In this document: positions 35,867-47,117 of the stretch, piece after piece | Position numbering within the stretch: the first letter of the stretch is position 1 | How the letters are laid out: each line of letters begins with the position of its first letter | NCBI RefSeq assembly: GCF_010093815.1 | Contig: NW_022985560.1 | Coordinates: 431,501 to 495,500, forward strand | Length of the DNA: 64,000 bases | Direction: 5' to 3' | Origin: Pseudovirgaria hyperparasitica | Taxonomy: Eukaryota; Ascomycota; Dothideomycetes; Acrospermales; Acrospermaceae | The notes under the pieces: model-generated | Databases searched by the model: none | What the model was told of the DNA's origin: nothing | What the model saw: only the letters and a program-made list of their open reading frames with translations | Made by a program: the position numbers and the translations under genes

Positions 35867-38155
35867 ATGAGTTGCAGCACAGGTCGGACTCGGAGTCCAC
35901 TGTTCGACATTTACAAAGATGTAGATTTCGACCTCTGTCCTGGCCCTGAGGATTCTGCAATCTGCGAGCAGCTCGGTCCTCTCACTTCTCTCTCATACGA
36001 ACATCAAAACATATTTGGATCGCCATGCAAGACCTTCAGAGCTGGCTCTCCTCACAAATCCTCGGATCATCCTTGGAGCTCGCCACGAGCGGAGAAGTTG
36101 AGCAGTGTCGACGTTAATGCTTTCCAGATAGCACCTCCAGATTACATCCGAGTAACAATGTCTCCAACAAAGAAGAACATGCCTCCTCCACGAAAGTGCT
36201 TGACGCCCGTACGTCGAGCGAATACATTATCAGGTCATCAGGAGACTAGCCTTGCTGCCATATTTCCGCCTCTCCCCGGTCTGGTTGACCAAGAAAACGT
36301 CAGACCCACCTCGACCGACGCGATATTTAAATCAAAATTCGAAATTGTAATGGAGAAGAAGCCCATCGCACATAAAAGATCATTCACTGATGGCTCTGCC
36401 AACCCGCGCAATGCTAAGAAGCAGAAGGTGCAAGAAGACGAAGGCCCAATCGAGGTTCCTGAGCCCGAAGACATGCCCGCCGTCAGTGATCCCGGTGGCA
36501 AGCCAGACTACAGCTATGCCAATTTGATCGGCATGTCTCTTCTTCGTGCCCCGGGTCGTCGCCTTACGCTCTCTCAGATCTACAAGTGGATTTCTGACAA
36601 CTACAGCTACTATTCTCCCACCGACTCTGGCTGGCAGAACAGCATCCGCCACAACCTCAGCCTCAACAAGAACTTCATCAAGCAGGACCGGCCAAAGGAA
36701 GATCCTGGTAAAGGCCACTATTGGACTATCCAGCCAGGCCAGGAGCATGTTTTCCTCAAAGAAAAGCAGGTGAAACGCCCAGCTAGCATTTCGCTCCCAA
36801 GCAGCAATGCCCGGCCTTCAACTTCAAGCTCAGCGGTCGCTCCGCCGCCCGCCCCGCTTGCACTTCCGACAAAACACGTCGACGCAAGCAAGTTCCCAAC
36901 CGAGCAAGATCTCTCGTCGGACGCCACCATCCCTTGTTCTGACCCCGCCATTCACGACGGTCACGACTTCCATGATACGATGCCTCCGCCATCGCGTGCA
37001 CTTCAGTCATCACCGCCTCCTGCAGACATCCGATCCTCACCGCCAGCTCCGCCTTCGCGTCACTCAATCAGAGATGAATCGCCGCTCAGACTGCCGCCTC
37101 CCCTGTCCAGTCAAGGTCGCGTGGGCACGCAGAAGCGCAAATGTGGCACACTTGGTGACAGTGGCTACTATTCTTCAATTGAGTCGTCGGCTGCCAAACA
37201 AAGGCTTCCGCAATGGCCACTCACATCAGAAGGCGAATACGACCTGCCTCCTCGCTCGCTGAAGCAGGGCCGAGCCGAATTAGAGATTGCTCGCATTCGG
37301 AGCTCTTCTCACGACAGTCCTCGAAAGCCTGCACTACTCAAGAAATCTCTCACCTTTGACTGGTCTTCTCCATTCCGTCCGTTCGATAAACACATCAAGC
37401 GTGGTGCCCCACTCACTCCGCCCGTCATCTTCAAGCGGCCAGCAATCCCTCCAGCCTCTGCTTCTCCAAATACCAACCTCGCCAACCACCGACATCGCAT
37501 TGCTGCAATGCAATGCTCACCGGAACACGTCAAGCTCTTTCAAGACATTGCTGTAGCGTCACCGTCCGAGAACTTTACACTTTACGAAGACCATGCCAGC
37601 TTTGATGCTGCGTTTGACGTCTTTAACCAGGATGACTTCTCTACCACTTTCGCTGCTCGAGGATCTCCCGAGAAGCGATCCGTAAAGCGACCCAGGCTCT
37701 TTGAACGCGCCACAACCTCAACCGGACCCCTCGCCACAATCACCGGATCCAAGGCCAATCTCCACTTGCTGTCCAGCCCAAACATAATGTCAAGCCCAAG
37801 CAAGTTTCTCCAAGATCCTGATGAGCTTGCCGATCCACACTTCTTTGACACACCAAAGGTACTCAAGCCAGCTCCACGTTTGACTTCGGCGTCAAAAGGG
37901 TCCATCTCATTTTCCCCTCTCTCTTCCAGCAAGGAAAACCTGTTCAGGAGTACCAAGAAGTACAACCGTGCCGCAGACCTCGGAGATGATCTCGCAATGT
38001 TCCCTGACCTCGCCAGTGACGGCTCCGAGGAAGGCTGCGATATCATGCAAGGCTTCCAGAAGATTGGCGCCCGTCCTATGTGTGTTGCTGCCAATGGCAG
38101 CCCTGTGAAGGGTCCAAGACCTACTTTTGGACGTTCCACTACCCCTATGTTCTAA
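35867..38155 (+). CDS. Forkhead transcription factor, Sep1/Hcm1-like
   Basis: An intronless frame of 762 aa. The forkhead (winged-helix) domain covers about 212-300: [29 protein letters not shown] and the recognition helix [18 protein letters not shown]. There is no FHA domain, so it belongs with Sep1/Hcm1/FkhA-like proteins rather than Fkh1/2 or Fhl1. The rest is disordered and rich in Ser-Pro and Thr-Pro sites (SPHK, SPTKK, SPRK, TPPV), suggesting cell-cycle kinase control. A likely nuclear signal is KKQKVQ near 184. Orthologues regulate septation and S/G2-M gene expression. The start is supported by the conserved [18 protein letters not shown]. Confidence 0.93.
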   Translation: MSCSTGRTRSPLFDIYKDVDFDLCPGPEDSAICEQLGPLTSLSYEHQNIFGSPCKTFRAGSPHKSSDHPWSSPRAEKLSSVDVNAFQIAPPDYIRVTMSPTKKNMPPPRKCLTPVRRANTLSGHQETSLAAIFPPLPGLVDQENVRPTSTDAIFKSKFEIVMEKKPIAHKRSFTDGSANPRNAKKQKVQEDEGPIEVPEPEDMPAVSDPGGKPDYSYANLIGMSLLRAPGRRLTLSQIYKWISDNYSYYSPTDSGWQNSIRHNLSLNKNFIKQDRPKEDPGKGHYWTIQPGQEHVFLKEKQVKRPASISLPSSNARPSTSSSAVAPPPAPLALPTKHVDASKFPTEQDLSSDATIPCSDPAIHDGHDFHDTMPPPSRALQSSPPPADIRSSPPAPPSRHSIRDESPLRLPPPLSSQGRVGTQKRKCGTLGDSGYYSSIESSAAKQRLPQWPLTSEGEYDLPPRSLKQGRAELEIARIRSSSHDSPRKPALLKKSLTFDWSSPFRPFDKHIKRGAPLTPPVIFKRPAIPPASASPNTNLANHRHRIAAMQCSPEHVKLFQDIAVASPSENFTLYEDHASFDAAFDVFNQDDFSTTFAARGSPEKRSVKRPRLFERATTSTGPLATITGSKANLHLLSSPNIMSSPSKFLQDPDELADPHFFDTPKVLKPAPRLTSASKGSISFSPLSSSKENLFRSTKKYNRAADLGDDLAMFPDLASDGSEEGCDIMQGFQKIGARPMCVAANGSPVKGPRPTFGRSTTPMF

Positions 38156-39320
38156 ATTCTCTACACACTTCCCCATTTTGCGGACAGAACGCAAACTCAT
38201 CCTGAGCTCTTTCAAGCCGTACTTCACCGCAACGTTGGATGGCAGTCGTGTGGCCACCAGTGGCATGTAACCTGTTATTTTTCAGACTTACCCGCTGACT
38301 GTATCTATCGACACCGTCCACATCGGAGGCCCTCTCCTATTTCCTTTACCAACAACCTCTTCTCATCACGACGTCACGAAGATGATACCCCGATCGATAG
38401 CTACTGGAGCTTCTCGATCATCCATTGAGCGCATTGCGCCACACGCCTCCTACCTAGTCATTACTTGGACTGGGAGCTTGGCTAAGCAACCTAAATTGCT
38501 ATTTCAAAACCCAACACTGCACTTGATTTTACGGCCGTATGCAAACCCCGATTCACGTTTATACGTAATAATGATTTCTTTTGATTTCGTCCTCTGTCTG
38601 TTTGGCGTTTTAGTGTCTGGAAGCGAAGGCGCTTGGCGCTCAGTTGTGAGCTGGCCAGAGTAGAGGAATGCCTCGATATGGTACGGAGTTGGATGCAATA
38701 CCTGGTCACTTTTTTTGTTTAGTCTCTGCAACACGTCCGTTTGCATACTGTTTGAGCTGTCTATGGGTACAGCGCTTGGTCATTCTGGTTTATGCAGTCA
38801 GTTACACGCATCTTGCTGATGCAGCGCGATGCGCAGAGTTGGTACTCACAACTACATGCCCTTTAGTGGGGTTTAATGAAACAACCACATTTACGAGCAC
38901 ATATTTTTTCTGCAATACAGTGATTATTCGCTCACAGATTCGTTTACTGATTCATCTCAGCTGTGATGCCCGACTGCTGCATAGCAGAGCCTGCACAACG
39001 GTTCAAAACTGGATATAAAAAGATTGACGCGTTCTGGTAAGCTCGCTCACTCACTCTCTTCTCATTGGCCCGCTCGCTGCTCAAAACAGCAATATCAAAA
39101 CGCGCTATCGTGGCTCGTCTAGCCTGCCAACGTTGGGCGCTCGGACCCCTTGTTATTGGCATCGACACACTACGTATATATCAGCACAGCATACCCATAC
39201 CCACACCTCTACCTTTTTTTTCCCCAAATTCCCAAACCAAGAAAACCTCAACCCAAAATCAAAGGAAAGAAACATGACATGAATAAAATATAAAAATAAA
39301 AAATAAAAATAAGATAAACC
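38156..39320. other. Intergenic region, about 1.2 kb
   Basis: It follows the forkhead stop and precedes a small plus-strand ORF. The last 60 bp before that ORF are AT-rich with AAAATA-type repeats. Nothing else could be supported. Confidence 0.45.
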
Positions 39321-39878
39321 ATGGCGCCAACACCATCACAGAATCTCACCAAAGGAACAGCAGCAGCAGCGAAACCACAACTCCCAATACCCCAATCTCC
39401 ACTTGATATCCTGACCCAAACACACACCTACCTCCGTCGCTACACATTCCACTTCCGCAACGGCGACAGACACACCCTCTCCTTCCGCCACGCCCAAATG
39501 CTGCGCCGACAGCTTGCCCATCTACTTGCTGAGTGGACTGACGATGATTCTGTCGGTGCTGGTGGGCAGCAGCAGCAGCAGCAGCAGCAGCAGCGGGTAT
39601 CACGTGCAAATAGTGCAGCAGGGACCGGTGCCGGGGGACCAAAAGCCAGGGCGCGCATCCGGATGTGGCAGGAGCGTGGCCTGGTAGAGACGTGGTGGAC
39701 GGCGTTTACGCAGTTGGCGCGGCATTCGAATGTGGCAAAGGGGGTGTTTCTGATTGCGGTTTTGGCGGAGGTGGGGGGTGTTGTTGGGTGGGAAGGGGGA
39801 GGAGGGGAGGTGGATGGACGGGAGGATTTGGGGGAAGGTGTGGGGGTGAGGGATGCAGGTGCGCGGTTGGGAATTTGA
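39321..39878 (+). CDS. Small polyglutamine-containing hypothetical protein
   Basis: A frame of 185 aa whose ATG has a strong context (ACCATGG). Residues 27-80 look like a folded segment (PLDILTQTHTYLRRYTFHFR..., HTLSFRHAQMLRRQLAHLL). A tract of nine CAG codons (39567-39593) encodes polyGln. A second helical segment follows (WQERGLVETWWTAFTQLARH, then the hydrophobic GVFLIAVLAEVGGVVGW). The Gly/Asp-rich end looks less constrained and may be misread if an intron was missed. It converges on GPI7, whose stop is 107 bp away. I do not recognise a family. Confidence 0.5.
   Translation: MAPTPSQNLTKGTAAAAKPQLPIPQSPLDILTQTHTYLRRYTFHFRNGDRHTLSFRHAQMLRRQLAHLLAEWTDDDSVGAGGQQQQQQQQQRVSRANSAAGTGAGGPKARARIRMWQERGLVETWWTAFTQLARHSNVAKGVFLIAVLAEVGGVVGWEGGGGEVDGREDLGEGVGVRDAGARLGI
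39567..39593 (+). repeat. (CAG)9 trinucleotide tract
   Basis: Nine perfect CAG codons in frame with the small ORF at 39321, encoding polyglutamine. Confidence 0.95.
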
Positions 39879-39984
39879 AAGGGTGTGATGATTGAGAAAA
39901 GGGGGGTTAATGGATGGTTGGTTGGGAAGCAGGATAATGACGACGACGACGACGATGCACATACGGTTGCCATAGTCTACACGT

Positions 39985-42900
39985 CTATACACACCAGAAC
40001 AACCCGCCAAGACCGACATTGACAACCACCTGCCACACCGTGCCCCACGCCATCGCATACAGGTACTTTGGACTAAACACCGTCCAGACAAACAGATGCG
40101 TGCGCAGCACCGTACACGCCACCATGACAGCAGCCAGACTGGTTGCTGAAAACAGCGTCAGGCACGCCACATGCCCGAACCACCTCCCATCATCACCCAC
40201 TTCTTCTTCCTTTGCCGCACCCGGCTTTACCGACGCAGCAAGACGCTTGCGTTCTCGCATCACCCATTCCTTTTCTGTCTGCGCGTCTTTCTGGGCATTT
40301 GATTTCGCGGATTCGGGGGTGATGAGGCTTGTGGATGATGATGAAGTCTTGAGAAGTTGAACGCCGGCGGCGCACCACCAGATTGGCCCGGCCCAGTTTC
40401 CGGCAAAGACGAGGATGCCGACAGCGAGGATGTTGTAGCCAGACACGCCGTTGTAGGCGTTTGAGAGGTCGATGCTGGAGATTGCATTGGAGTTGCCGAG
40501 GGCGAAGAAGGAGACGTGTGTCATGAGTAGGGTTGTGAGTGTTGTTTGGAGCGGTGTTAGAGGGTGCGTTGCTGGGTGCTTGTTAGAGACTAATAGCGAA
40601 ATGAGAAGCACAGGGAGATCCGTACAAAGTGCGTGGTGCATGACGCGGAATAGCAGAAAGAGCGGGATGTTGGTTGTCTTTGTTTGCGTGAGGATGAAGA
40701 CGTTGAGGAGTTCGAACAGCCCGGATGAGAGGCGCGAAACTGGTTTCATACGCGTTAGCTGGCACGACGCGCCCTTCAATCTCAAAATCAACGTACCCTC
40801 TGGTTCCTCCTCATCCCTCCCCTGGCTACGCCGTACTCGCGCCGCGACAACCATATAAAGCAAACCCAAACCAAGCGCACTAAAAACCAACCTCGCAAGA
40901 AGAACGATCGGCAACTGCTCGAGAAAGCCCCTCAAGTCACTGAACAGAAGCCCGTCTAGCGACTCGGGCGCATCGCGCGCCGTAAACGCGGCCTTGAATA
41001 CAAACGCCAGAAACCCAATCGACACACTCGCACTGATCCCAAAGAACAGCTCTTCCGCCATCGGGCCATCCGCAGACGTCGACCGCGGCGCAAAGTGCGG
41101 CATGAGCATCAGCGTAGCAAGCAAGTACGTCAGTCCCACAAGCGACCACAGCACAATCGGCATGGTCAGGAACGACGAATGCGCAATGTCTGGCGCGCCG
41201 GCATGTTTCTGACCGGTCTGGTTATACCGTCTCGCAATTCTTAGGACGGCGAGAGCGAGTATCTCGGGGCTTGTGAAGGAAGACAAGAGGGAAGTGCCGG
41301 TGCGGAGGCTGCGGATCCAAAGATAGAGGAGGAAGAAGGATGCGGTCCAGTACCAGATGTGCTGTTCTTCCTCGACGAAGCTGGATGCGAACATCATGAT
41401 GCCGTAGATGAGGAGGAGGATCGTGTAGAAGGCTCCGCTGGGGGATACTGAGCGGATGGGGAGGAGCGCTGCGAGGGCTAGGATTGCGGCGAGGGAGGAG
41501 ACGACGACGCCGATGATCAGTTTTGGGATGTCGTAGGCGCTTGCGGTACTGCTCATGGTTGATTGCGCTGCCGTGACGAACTGCAATAATCGTTAATATT
41601 ATATATCCACCTGGTATCTTTGGCTGAGCATGCGCTTACGTCTGTGAGAGCGGGCATGATCTCGGATGCTCGAGGTCGAAAACTGCCTGCTGCATGGAAT
41701 ATAGTGGTGCACGTCCTCCATTTACACGCGAGCTCCTCCGCGCCAGACGACGGGGAAGAGCAGTCAAGTGCAGAAAAGGGGTTGCTGAAAGCTTCATGTG
41801 GGAACGTCGCTTTGACGATGTCGAGAATCTGCATTGCGTTTCTCAGCAGCAGCTGAGCGCGATCGTTTTCTAGCTATGGAGTCAGCGCGAATCTCGTGTC
41901 TCGAAATTGCGTCATACCGTTCTCCCAGAACTCGAAGAACTCCGGGATGAAAACGCCGAGATTGTTCTGCGGTACTGGGAAGCCTAGAAGACCAGCCAAA
42001 GTTGGCGCTATATCGGATTGCTCCACTGTCCGGTAGTAATTATAGTCGTCTTTAGGGGTTGTCGGGCACTTGTAGCCTTTGGTTATCTTCTTCATCTTGG
42101 GTGAGATGAAGACAAGGGCTGGCGACGTCTCGCCTGGCGCAGATCCGCCGTGATTTCCCCCTTCATTCATGCCATGATCGCCCAAGAGAACAAACAGGGT
42201 TGACTCGAGATGGGGTCTCTTGTCAATGGCATTGTATATCTTGTTCACGATGCCGTCCATCTCTTTTTGCTTGGGAATCATATTAGGTCTGGCAAAGTCA
42301 GTAGGAGCCAAAGTCATGTGTCAGTGGTATGCACCCAAGCGGACCAGTCTTATGCCCAATATGGTCCAATCCAAGATAATGCATGATCATTCCTGTCCAA
42401 TCACTCTGGTCAGACCTCAATTCTCCGGGCACATGTCTCGTCACATTATTGTCGACCTCCGTGAAATCCTAACTCTCATTTTCAGCTCCATAATCCTACG
42501 TACATGGAAAGTATTGGATCCACTGACCGATACAAAGAAACTTGACGTTCCATCTTCTCTATCAAAGAAACCGGGGAACAGTCTCAGCCACGTATCGTCT
42601 CCGTACATAACGAGCTTGCCGTCTGGTTTTGCTTTCATTTGCGCCAACCATGTATCTTGGTTGGCCAGTGTGGATGAGTCGTCAGACTCTGCAAAGTTCA
42701 TTATTACATCGAGGAAAGAAGGAATTGACCCGGTGGTTATGGCCTTTACGCGGGGCATGGTAATCGTGGGAGAGCTGGCATGGGCTGTGAAGGGTATGGC
42801 ATTGCCAGAACGTATCAAGCTGGGAGTCGTTAGCATTCGAAGAGTAGGATAGGTCATTTAGATGTACCTCTGTGTAAATTTAAAGCCAGAGTTCTCAGAG

Positions 42901-43160
42901 TATACAAAATCACTGCATTACTTAGCATTTTTTGCTCTCAACTTGACAATATCATCGGACCTTCGGAGTGCATCTACAACCATGAAGACGACCTTGTCAA
43001 AAGGCGCCTTGGGTGGATCCCCATATTCTAACTGCCTATATGTCGCCAGTCCTGGCAGAACAGCTTTGTAAGGGAAGAAGCCAACAGCGAATGTCAGGAC
43101 GGCTGCGGGAATGAGTAAGTTTGCGATTATTAGAAGGGCTTTCTGCGTCTGGCATGCCAT
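39985..43160 (-). CDS. LAS21: GPI ethanolamine phosphate transferase 2 (GPI7/LAS21)
   Basis: Eight exons on the minus strand, 43160..42961, 42912..42868, 42819..42528, 42468..42335, 42288..41918, 41869..41640, 41580..40797 and 40739..39985, encode about 936 aa. The joins rebuild diagnostic stretches: FMVVDALRSDFVYSENSGF, FFVSDFTEVDNNVTRH, HYLGLDHIGHKTGP and GDHGMNEGGNHGG, the metal-binding alkaline-phosphatase-like core. An N-terminal signal anchor and about 10 C-terminal membrane segments complete the family layout. The enzyme adds ethanolamine phosphate to the second mannose of GPI anchors in the ER. The 57-bp last intron (GTACGT...CTAAC...CCAG) is stop-free and inferred only from splice signals; if retained, 19 residues are added. 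Confidence 0.94.
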
Positions 43161-43463
43161 CCTGGTGACAGTAGGGCCCGACGGGCAAATAAGCTCGCCA
43201 AAACAGGAACTTATTATTTACAGTACAAGAAAGAGAAGATATGGAGCATCGCGTGAGTGCCAATTGATGTCTGAGTATTTGAGTTGAGAACACTGATCAC
43301 CTCCGAGAGTAGCGGGCAGGAAAGCCAGCGCACGGACTTCAAGAAAGCGCGTCGGCGCGTCGGACTAACTTCAACTTGGACTTCTGGGCGCAAGTTAAGT
43401 GTACTGAGAAAGCATATCACAAACACTCTTTGTCGACAGGAGATAGAGGCAGTGATTGCCAAC
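43161..43463. promoter_or_regulatory. Shared divergent promoter of GPI7/LAS21 and ORC2
   Basis: Only 303 bp separate the two start codons on opposite strands, so both core promoters and 5' leaders must lie here. The frame upstream of the ORC2 ATG stays open for 60 codons but has no other ATG. Confidence 0.6.
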
Positions 43464-45164
43464 ATGAAAAGAAGGAGAACAGACGATCATGATGCAACGC
43501 CGAAATCCACCCCAAAGAAAGCACGCTCATCGCCTCCATCAGAATCCGAAGACGAGATTCAGGAAGCTGTTACACCCAGTCGCCGAAGTCAAGCGAAGCG
43601 GTCATTGGCAAAGGATATGCATATGAGGAGCAATGGAATCGCCAATGGTACCGAGCCCGTTGCGTCGACACCAAAATCGGCAAAGAAGGTCCTGTTCGCA
43701 ACTCCTACAAAAGCGTCAGAGCTCAAGCGGCTAAATGGAACACCGACAATAGAACGCAATGCAGACCGCTCAGCCCGACGAAAGAGCGCACGCCGTCTAA
43801 TTGAACGCGAGTTGAACCCGGAAGACAGCGAAAAAGAGATTTCAGACGAGGAGGACCAACTCGCTGCCGAGATCTTGGGCGAAGAGGAGGACGATGAGGA
43901 TGCAGATCCAGATGGTTCTCCGGCCCCTGAGACACCCTCCAAGACAGGACGTGGGAGGGCACGAAGCCAGAGAAAGAGAAAAGAACGATCGCCTACACCA
44001 CCTCTGAACCTCCCTCCACATGAACAATACTTCTGGCAGAACAGACCTGGGGCGAACAAGACGTCTAGTAATACCCTTGTCGGGCAGAAGATTCTTGATC
44101 ACGAGGAATATTTCCATGCTTTGAAAGACTATCAGGACCATCATGAGCCAGAGAAAGAATTCCTCTTAGAACTACATGCCCGAGCATTTGATCAATGGAT
44201 CTTTGAGCTTGCCGAGGGTTTTAATGTCTGTCTCTACGGCTATGGATCTAAAACCACGCTCGTCGACAACTTTGCATCACACCTCTACGACCATCTCGCA
44301 GCCACCTCCAAAGCTAAAACATCTCCCAAAATACTCATAGTAAACGGCAGCAACCCAACCCTATCCCTCCGCGAGATACTCTCCTCAATCGCAACGACAT
44401 TCCTCCCCAAATCCGCCATCCAAAAACTCCCAACTCAGCCCCAAGCTCTTCTCTCCCACATCCTAACAACTCTCTCAATCAACCCTCCCTCAAAGCCAAA
44501 GCATATCCTCCTGAACACTATCGACTCCCCCTCTCTCCGCCGTGCCCCGGCGCCAGCCCTCCTTGCCGCCCTTGCTGCATCGCCACACATATCCCTCCTC
44601 GCGACCGCTGACACGCCAAACTTTCCCATCCTCTGGGATACATCCCTGCGCGCCCAATACCGCTTCCTCTTCCACGACGCAACCACCTTCGCACCCTACA
44701 CCTCCGAAATAAGCGTCGTTGACGATGTAAACATCCTCCTCGGCCGTACGGGCCGCAAAGTGCAAGGCAAAGACGGTGTATCTTGGGTGCTCCGCTCCCT
44801 ACCGCAAAACGCACGCGCATTGTTCCTGATCCTCATCTCTGAGCAACTCGCAGTCATGTTCGAGAATGGGGATGATGGGGACGAGGAGATGGAGGCTGTG
44901 GGACAGGCGATTACGCCGCAGAAGAGAGAGCGGAAGGAGGTGAGGAGGGCAGACGAAGGAGTGGAGTATCGAGTGCTGTATCATAAAGCGGTGGAGGCAT
45001 TTATTTGTAGCAGTGAAGTCGCGTTCCGCACGCTGCTGAAGGAGTTTCACGATCATCAGATGGTGGAGAGCAGGAAGGACGGGGTGGGAACCGAGAGGTT
45101 GGTTGTACCGTTTAGGAGGGAGGAGCTGGAAGGTTTGGTAGAAGAGTTGGCTGCTGAGGAGTAA
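43464..45164 (+). CDS. ORC2: Origin recognition complex subunit 2
   Basis: An intronless frame of 566 aa starting MKRRRTDDHDA. The N-terminal 200 residues are charged and disordered, with basic runs, an acidic patch (EEEDDEDADPDGS) and several Ser/Thr-Pro sites, as in other ORC2 proteins. The conserved core begins near 210 with LPPHEQYFWQNRPG, followed by DHEEYFHALKDY and FNVCLYGYGSKTTLVDNF, the degenerate AAA+-like region of ORC2. HILLNTIDSPSLR and the later winged-helix part complete it. ORC2 is a scaffold subunit of the complex that marks replication origins in the nucleus. The upstream frame has no ATG, so 43464 is the start. Confidence 0.95.
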   Translation: MKRRRTDDHDATPKSTPKKARSSPPSESEDEIQEAVTPSRRSQAKRSLAKDMHMRSNGIANGTEPVASTPKSAKKVLFATPTKASELKRLNGTPTIERNADRSARRKSARRLIERELNPEDSEKEISDEEDQLAAEILGEEEDDEDADPDGSPAPETPSKTGRGRARSQRKRKERSPTPPLNLPPHEQYFWQNRPGANKTSSNTLVGQKILDHEEYFHALKDYQDHHEPEKEFLLELHARAFDQWIFELAEGFNVCLYGYGSKTTLVDNFASHLYDHLAATSKAKTSPKILIVNGSNPTLSLREILSSIATTFLPKSAIQKLPTQPQALLSHILTTLSINPPSKPKHILLNTIDSPSLRRAPAPALLAALAASPHISLLATADTPNFPILWDTSLRAQYRFLFHDATTFAPYTSEISVVDDVNILLGRTGRKVQGKDGVSWVLRSLPQNARALFLILISEQLAVMFENGDDGDEEMEAVGQAITPQKRERKEVRRADEGVEYRVLYHKAVEAFICSSEVAFRTLLKEFHDHQMVESRKDGVGTERLVVPFRREELEGLVEELAAEE

Positions 45165-45185
45165 GAGTTGGCTGCTGAGGAGTGA
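45144..45185 (+). repeat. Tandem 21-bp duplication across the ORC2 stop codon
   Basis: Two adjacent 21-bp copies (45144-45164 and 45165-45185) differ at one base. Each encodes ELAAEE followed by a stop: TAA in the first, TGA in the second. Confidence 0.95.
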
Positions 45186-45346
45186 GAGGACTTCTGGTAA
45201 GGTGTTGAATACCCGGATCTATGATTTTTGTTTTTGCTACTGTTGCATCTGTAGGCGCTTTTTTTCACTGCATCCATAAACGATACCAAAATGCATCACG
45301 TCGCGCCGGACGCCTCAACCGTGGAATATGCGTTTCACCCACCCTC

Positions 45347-46423
45347 CTACCATCCACGCTTAGCATACTTGTCCTCTTCTTTCATGCTTGCGCAATTGAT
45401 TCCCACCATCGCCTCTCCTAGGTTCTCACTGACCTCCGCCAGCTTCAGCGGGTCGTTGTAATGCGTCACTGCCTGTACAATCGCCTTCGCTCTCTTGCGC
45501 GCATCCCCACTCTTGAAGATGCCACTCCCAACAAACACCCCGTCGCATCCAAGCTGCATCATCAACGCCGCATCTGCGGGCGTCGCCACTCCGCCCGCCG
45601 CGAAGTTCACCACAGGCAATCTCTTCAGCCGCGCGGTCTCCTTTAGCAGTTCGTACGGGGCCTGAATGTCCTTAGCCAGCACGCGTAATTCCATGTCGGA
45701 CAGGTTGGCGGCCTTTGCGATCTCGCTGTTGACGGTGCGCATGTGTTTGACGGCCTCGACGACGTCGCCGGTGCCGGCCTCGCCTTTAGTGCGGATCATG
45801 GCAGCACCCTCGCTGATGCGGCGCAGAGCTTCGCCAAGGTTGCGGCAGCCGCAAACGAAGGGGACTTTGAAGGGGTGTTTCTCAACGTGGTGGATGTGGT
45901 CGGCAGGGGTGAGGACTTCGGATTCGTCAATGTAATCGACGCCGATTGCTTCGAGGATCTTGATGTATGGTCAATTGTGGTTTTCTGCGTATTGCAATAG
46001 GGAATTGTGGTCGTCGGATGGGTAGAGTGGGAGGATCTGGTACCTGGCACTCGACAAAGTGTCCTATCCGTGCCTTCGCCATCACGGGAATGGTGACTGC
46101 CTCCATGATCTCCTTGATCATCTGCGGGTCCGACATGCGTGCTACGCCGCCGTTGGCGCGGATGTCTGCTGGGACGCGCTCGAGGGCCATGACGGCTGAT
46201 GCACCGGCTTCCTCTGCGATGCGGGCCTGTAGAAGCAGATAGATGTCAGTAACATGTGCCGAAAGAGTTGAGAAGATGTAAGAGAACGACTGACCTGCTC
46301 AGCATTCACGACATCCATGATAACACCACCCTTCAACATGCGTGCCAGCCCCGCCTTGACGGCGAAATTGGACTCGCCATCGTGAGCACCGTTGCCATTG
46401 GAGGTGGGGAGTTCAGTAGCCAT
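45347..46423 (-). CDS. PDX1: Pyridoxal 5'-phosphate synthase, PDX1/SNZ subunit
   Basis: Three exons on the minus strand, 46423..46295, 46226..46044 and 45958..45347, encode 307 aa, the normal length. The joins give [15 protein letters not shown] and [18 protein letters not shown], both diagnostic. Further motifs are [47 protein letters not shown] and [23 protein letters not shown]. With the PDX2/SNO glutaminase it makes PLP from ribose 5-phosphate, glyceraldehyde 3-phosphate and glutamine in the cytosol. The second intron ends in AAG. It converges on ORC2, with 182 bp between the stops. Confidence 0.97.
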
Positions 46424-47117
46424 TCTGTATAGATCAATAGGATTGAATAGTTGCAATGTAAGGTATGTACAGAGAAACGGAGAGGAATTGAGTCAAGTGG
46501 ACGAGGTGTCAGAGCACAGGGCACGATTCGCAGATGGACGAGTCATCATTTACGGTCGGCTTGTATCGGGCTTGTTAATCATATTTTTTTTCTTTTTAGA
46601 CTGCTCAGACTGCCCACCTGTACTGGCGAATGGGTGTGCGAGACCGGAAGAGGGGCTGGAACCTCAGGCACTCTGCCGCTGCCCCTCCCCCGCATTCGGG
46701 CCGGAGTTTGCGCGCGTTGTACTGATACTGCAGGGAGATGCACGTAAAGAGGCTCTGCTGCAACACCAACACGCCCATACATACATTCCACCAGTCTATC
46801 GCCATTAGCTGAGCTTGATGATCCTTCGCTCATCGGCATGACAAAATGACTCAGCGTCATGCAGCTCCCATATGAAGCTTCGATTGGCTACGAAGTGACA
46901 CCTTGGCACGTATTTTAGACCAGGGAACGAAAGGCATCACTTCGAAGATATCACAGAGAGGATTATATCGTTGCCATTGATCCGATCTGTTTTCTGGTCG
47001 ATATACGTGCTAACTGTATATCAGTACTGTTACCAGACCAACTGCTATTTAATCCTCTGAACGCCTGCATCCTAGACAGCTCGACTTTACTTCAGATCTC
47101 AGACCAAATCCCAACAA
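46424..47117. other. PDX1 promoter region
   Basis: About 700 bp hold the PDX1 promoter and the 3' flank of the next minus-strand gene. Near 46576 there is a T-rich run (pyrimidine-rich on plus). No gene is supported. Confidence 0.45.

Noticed and set aside
39440-39973. Minus-strand frame with poly-Cys and poly-Ser runs
   Set aside because: Antisense artefact of the CAG and GAC repeats.
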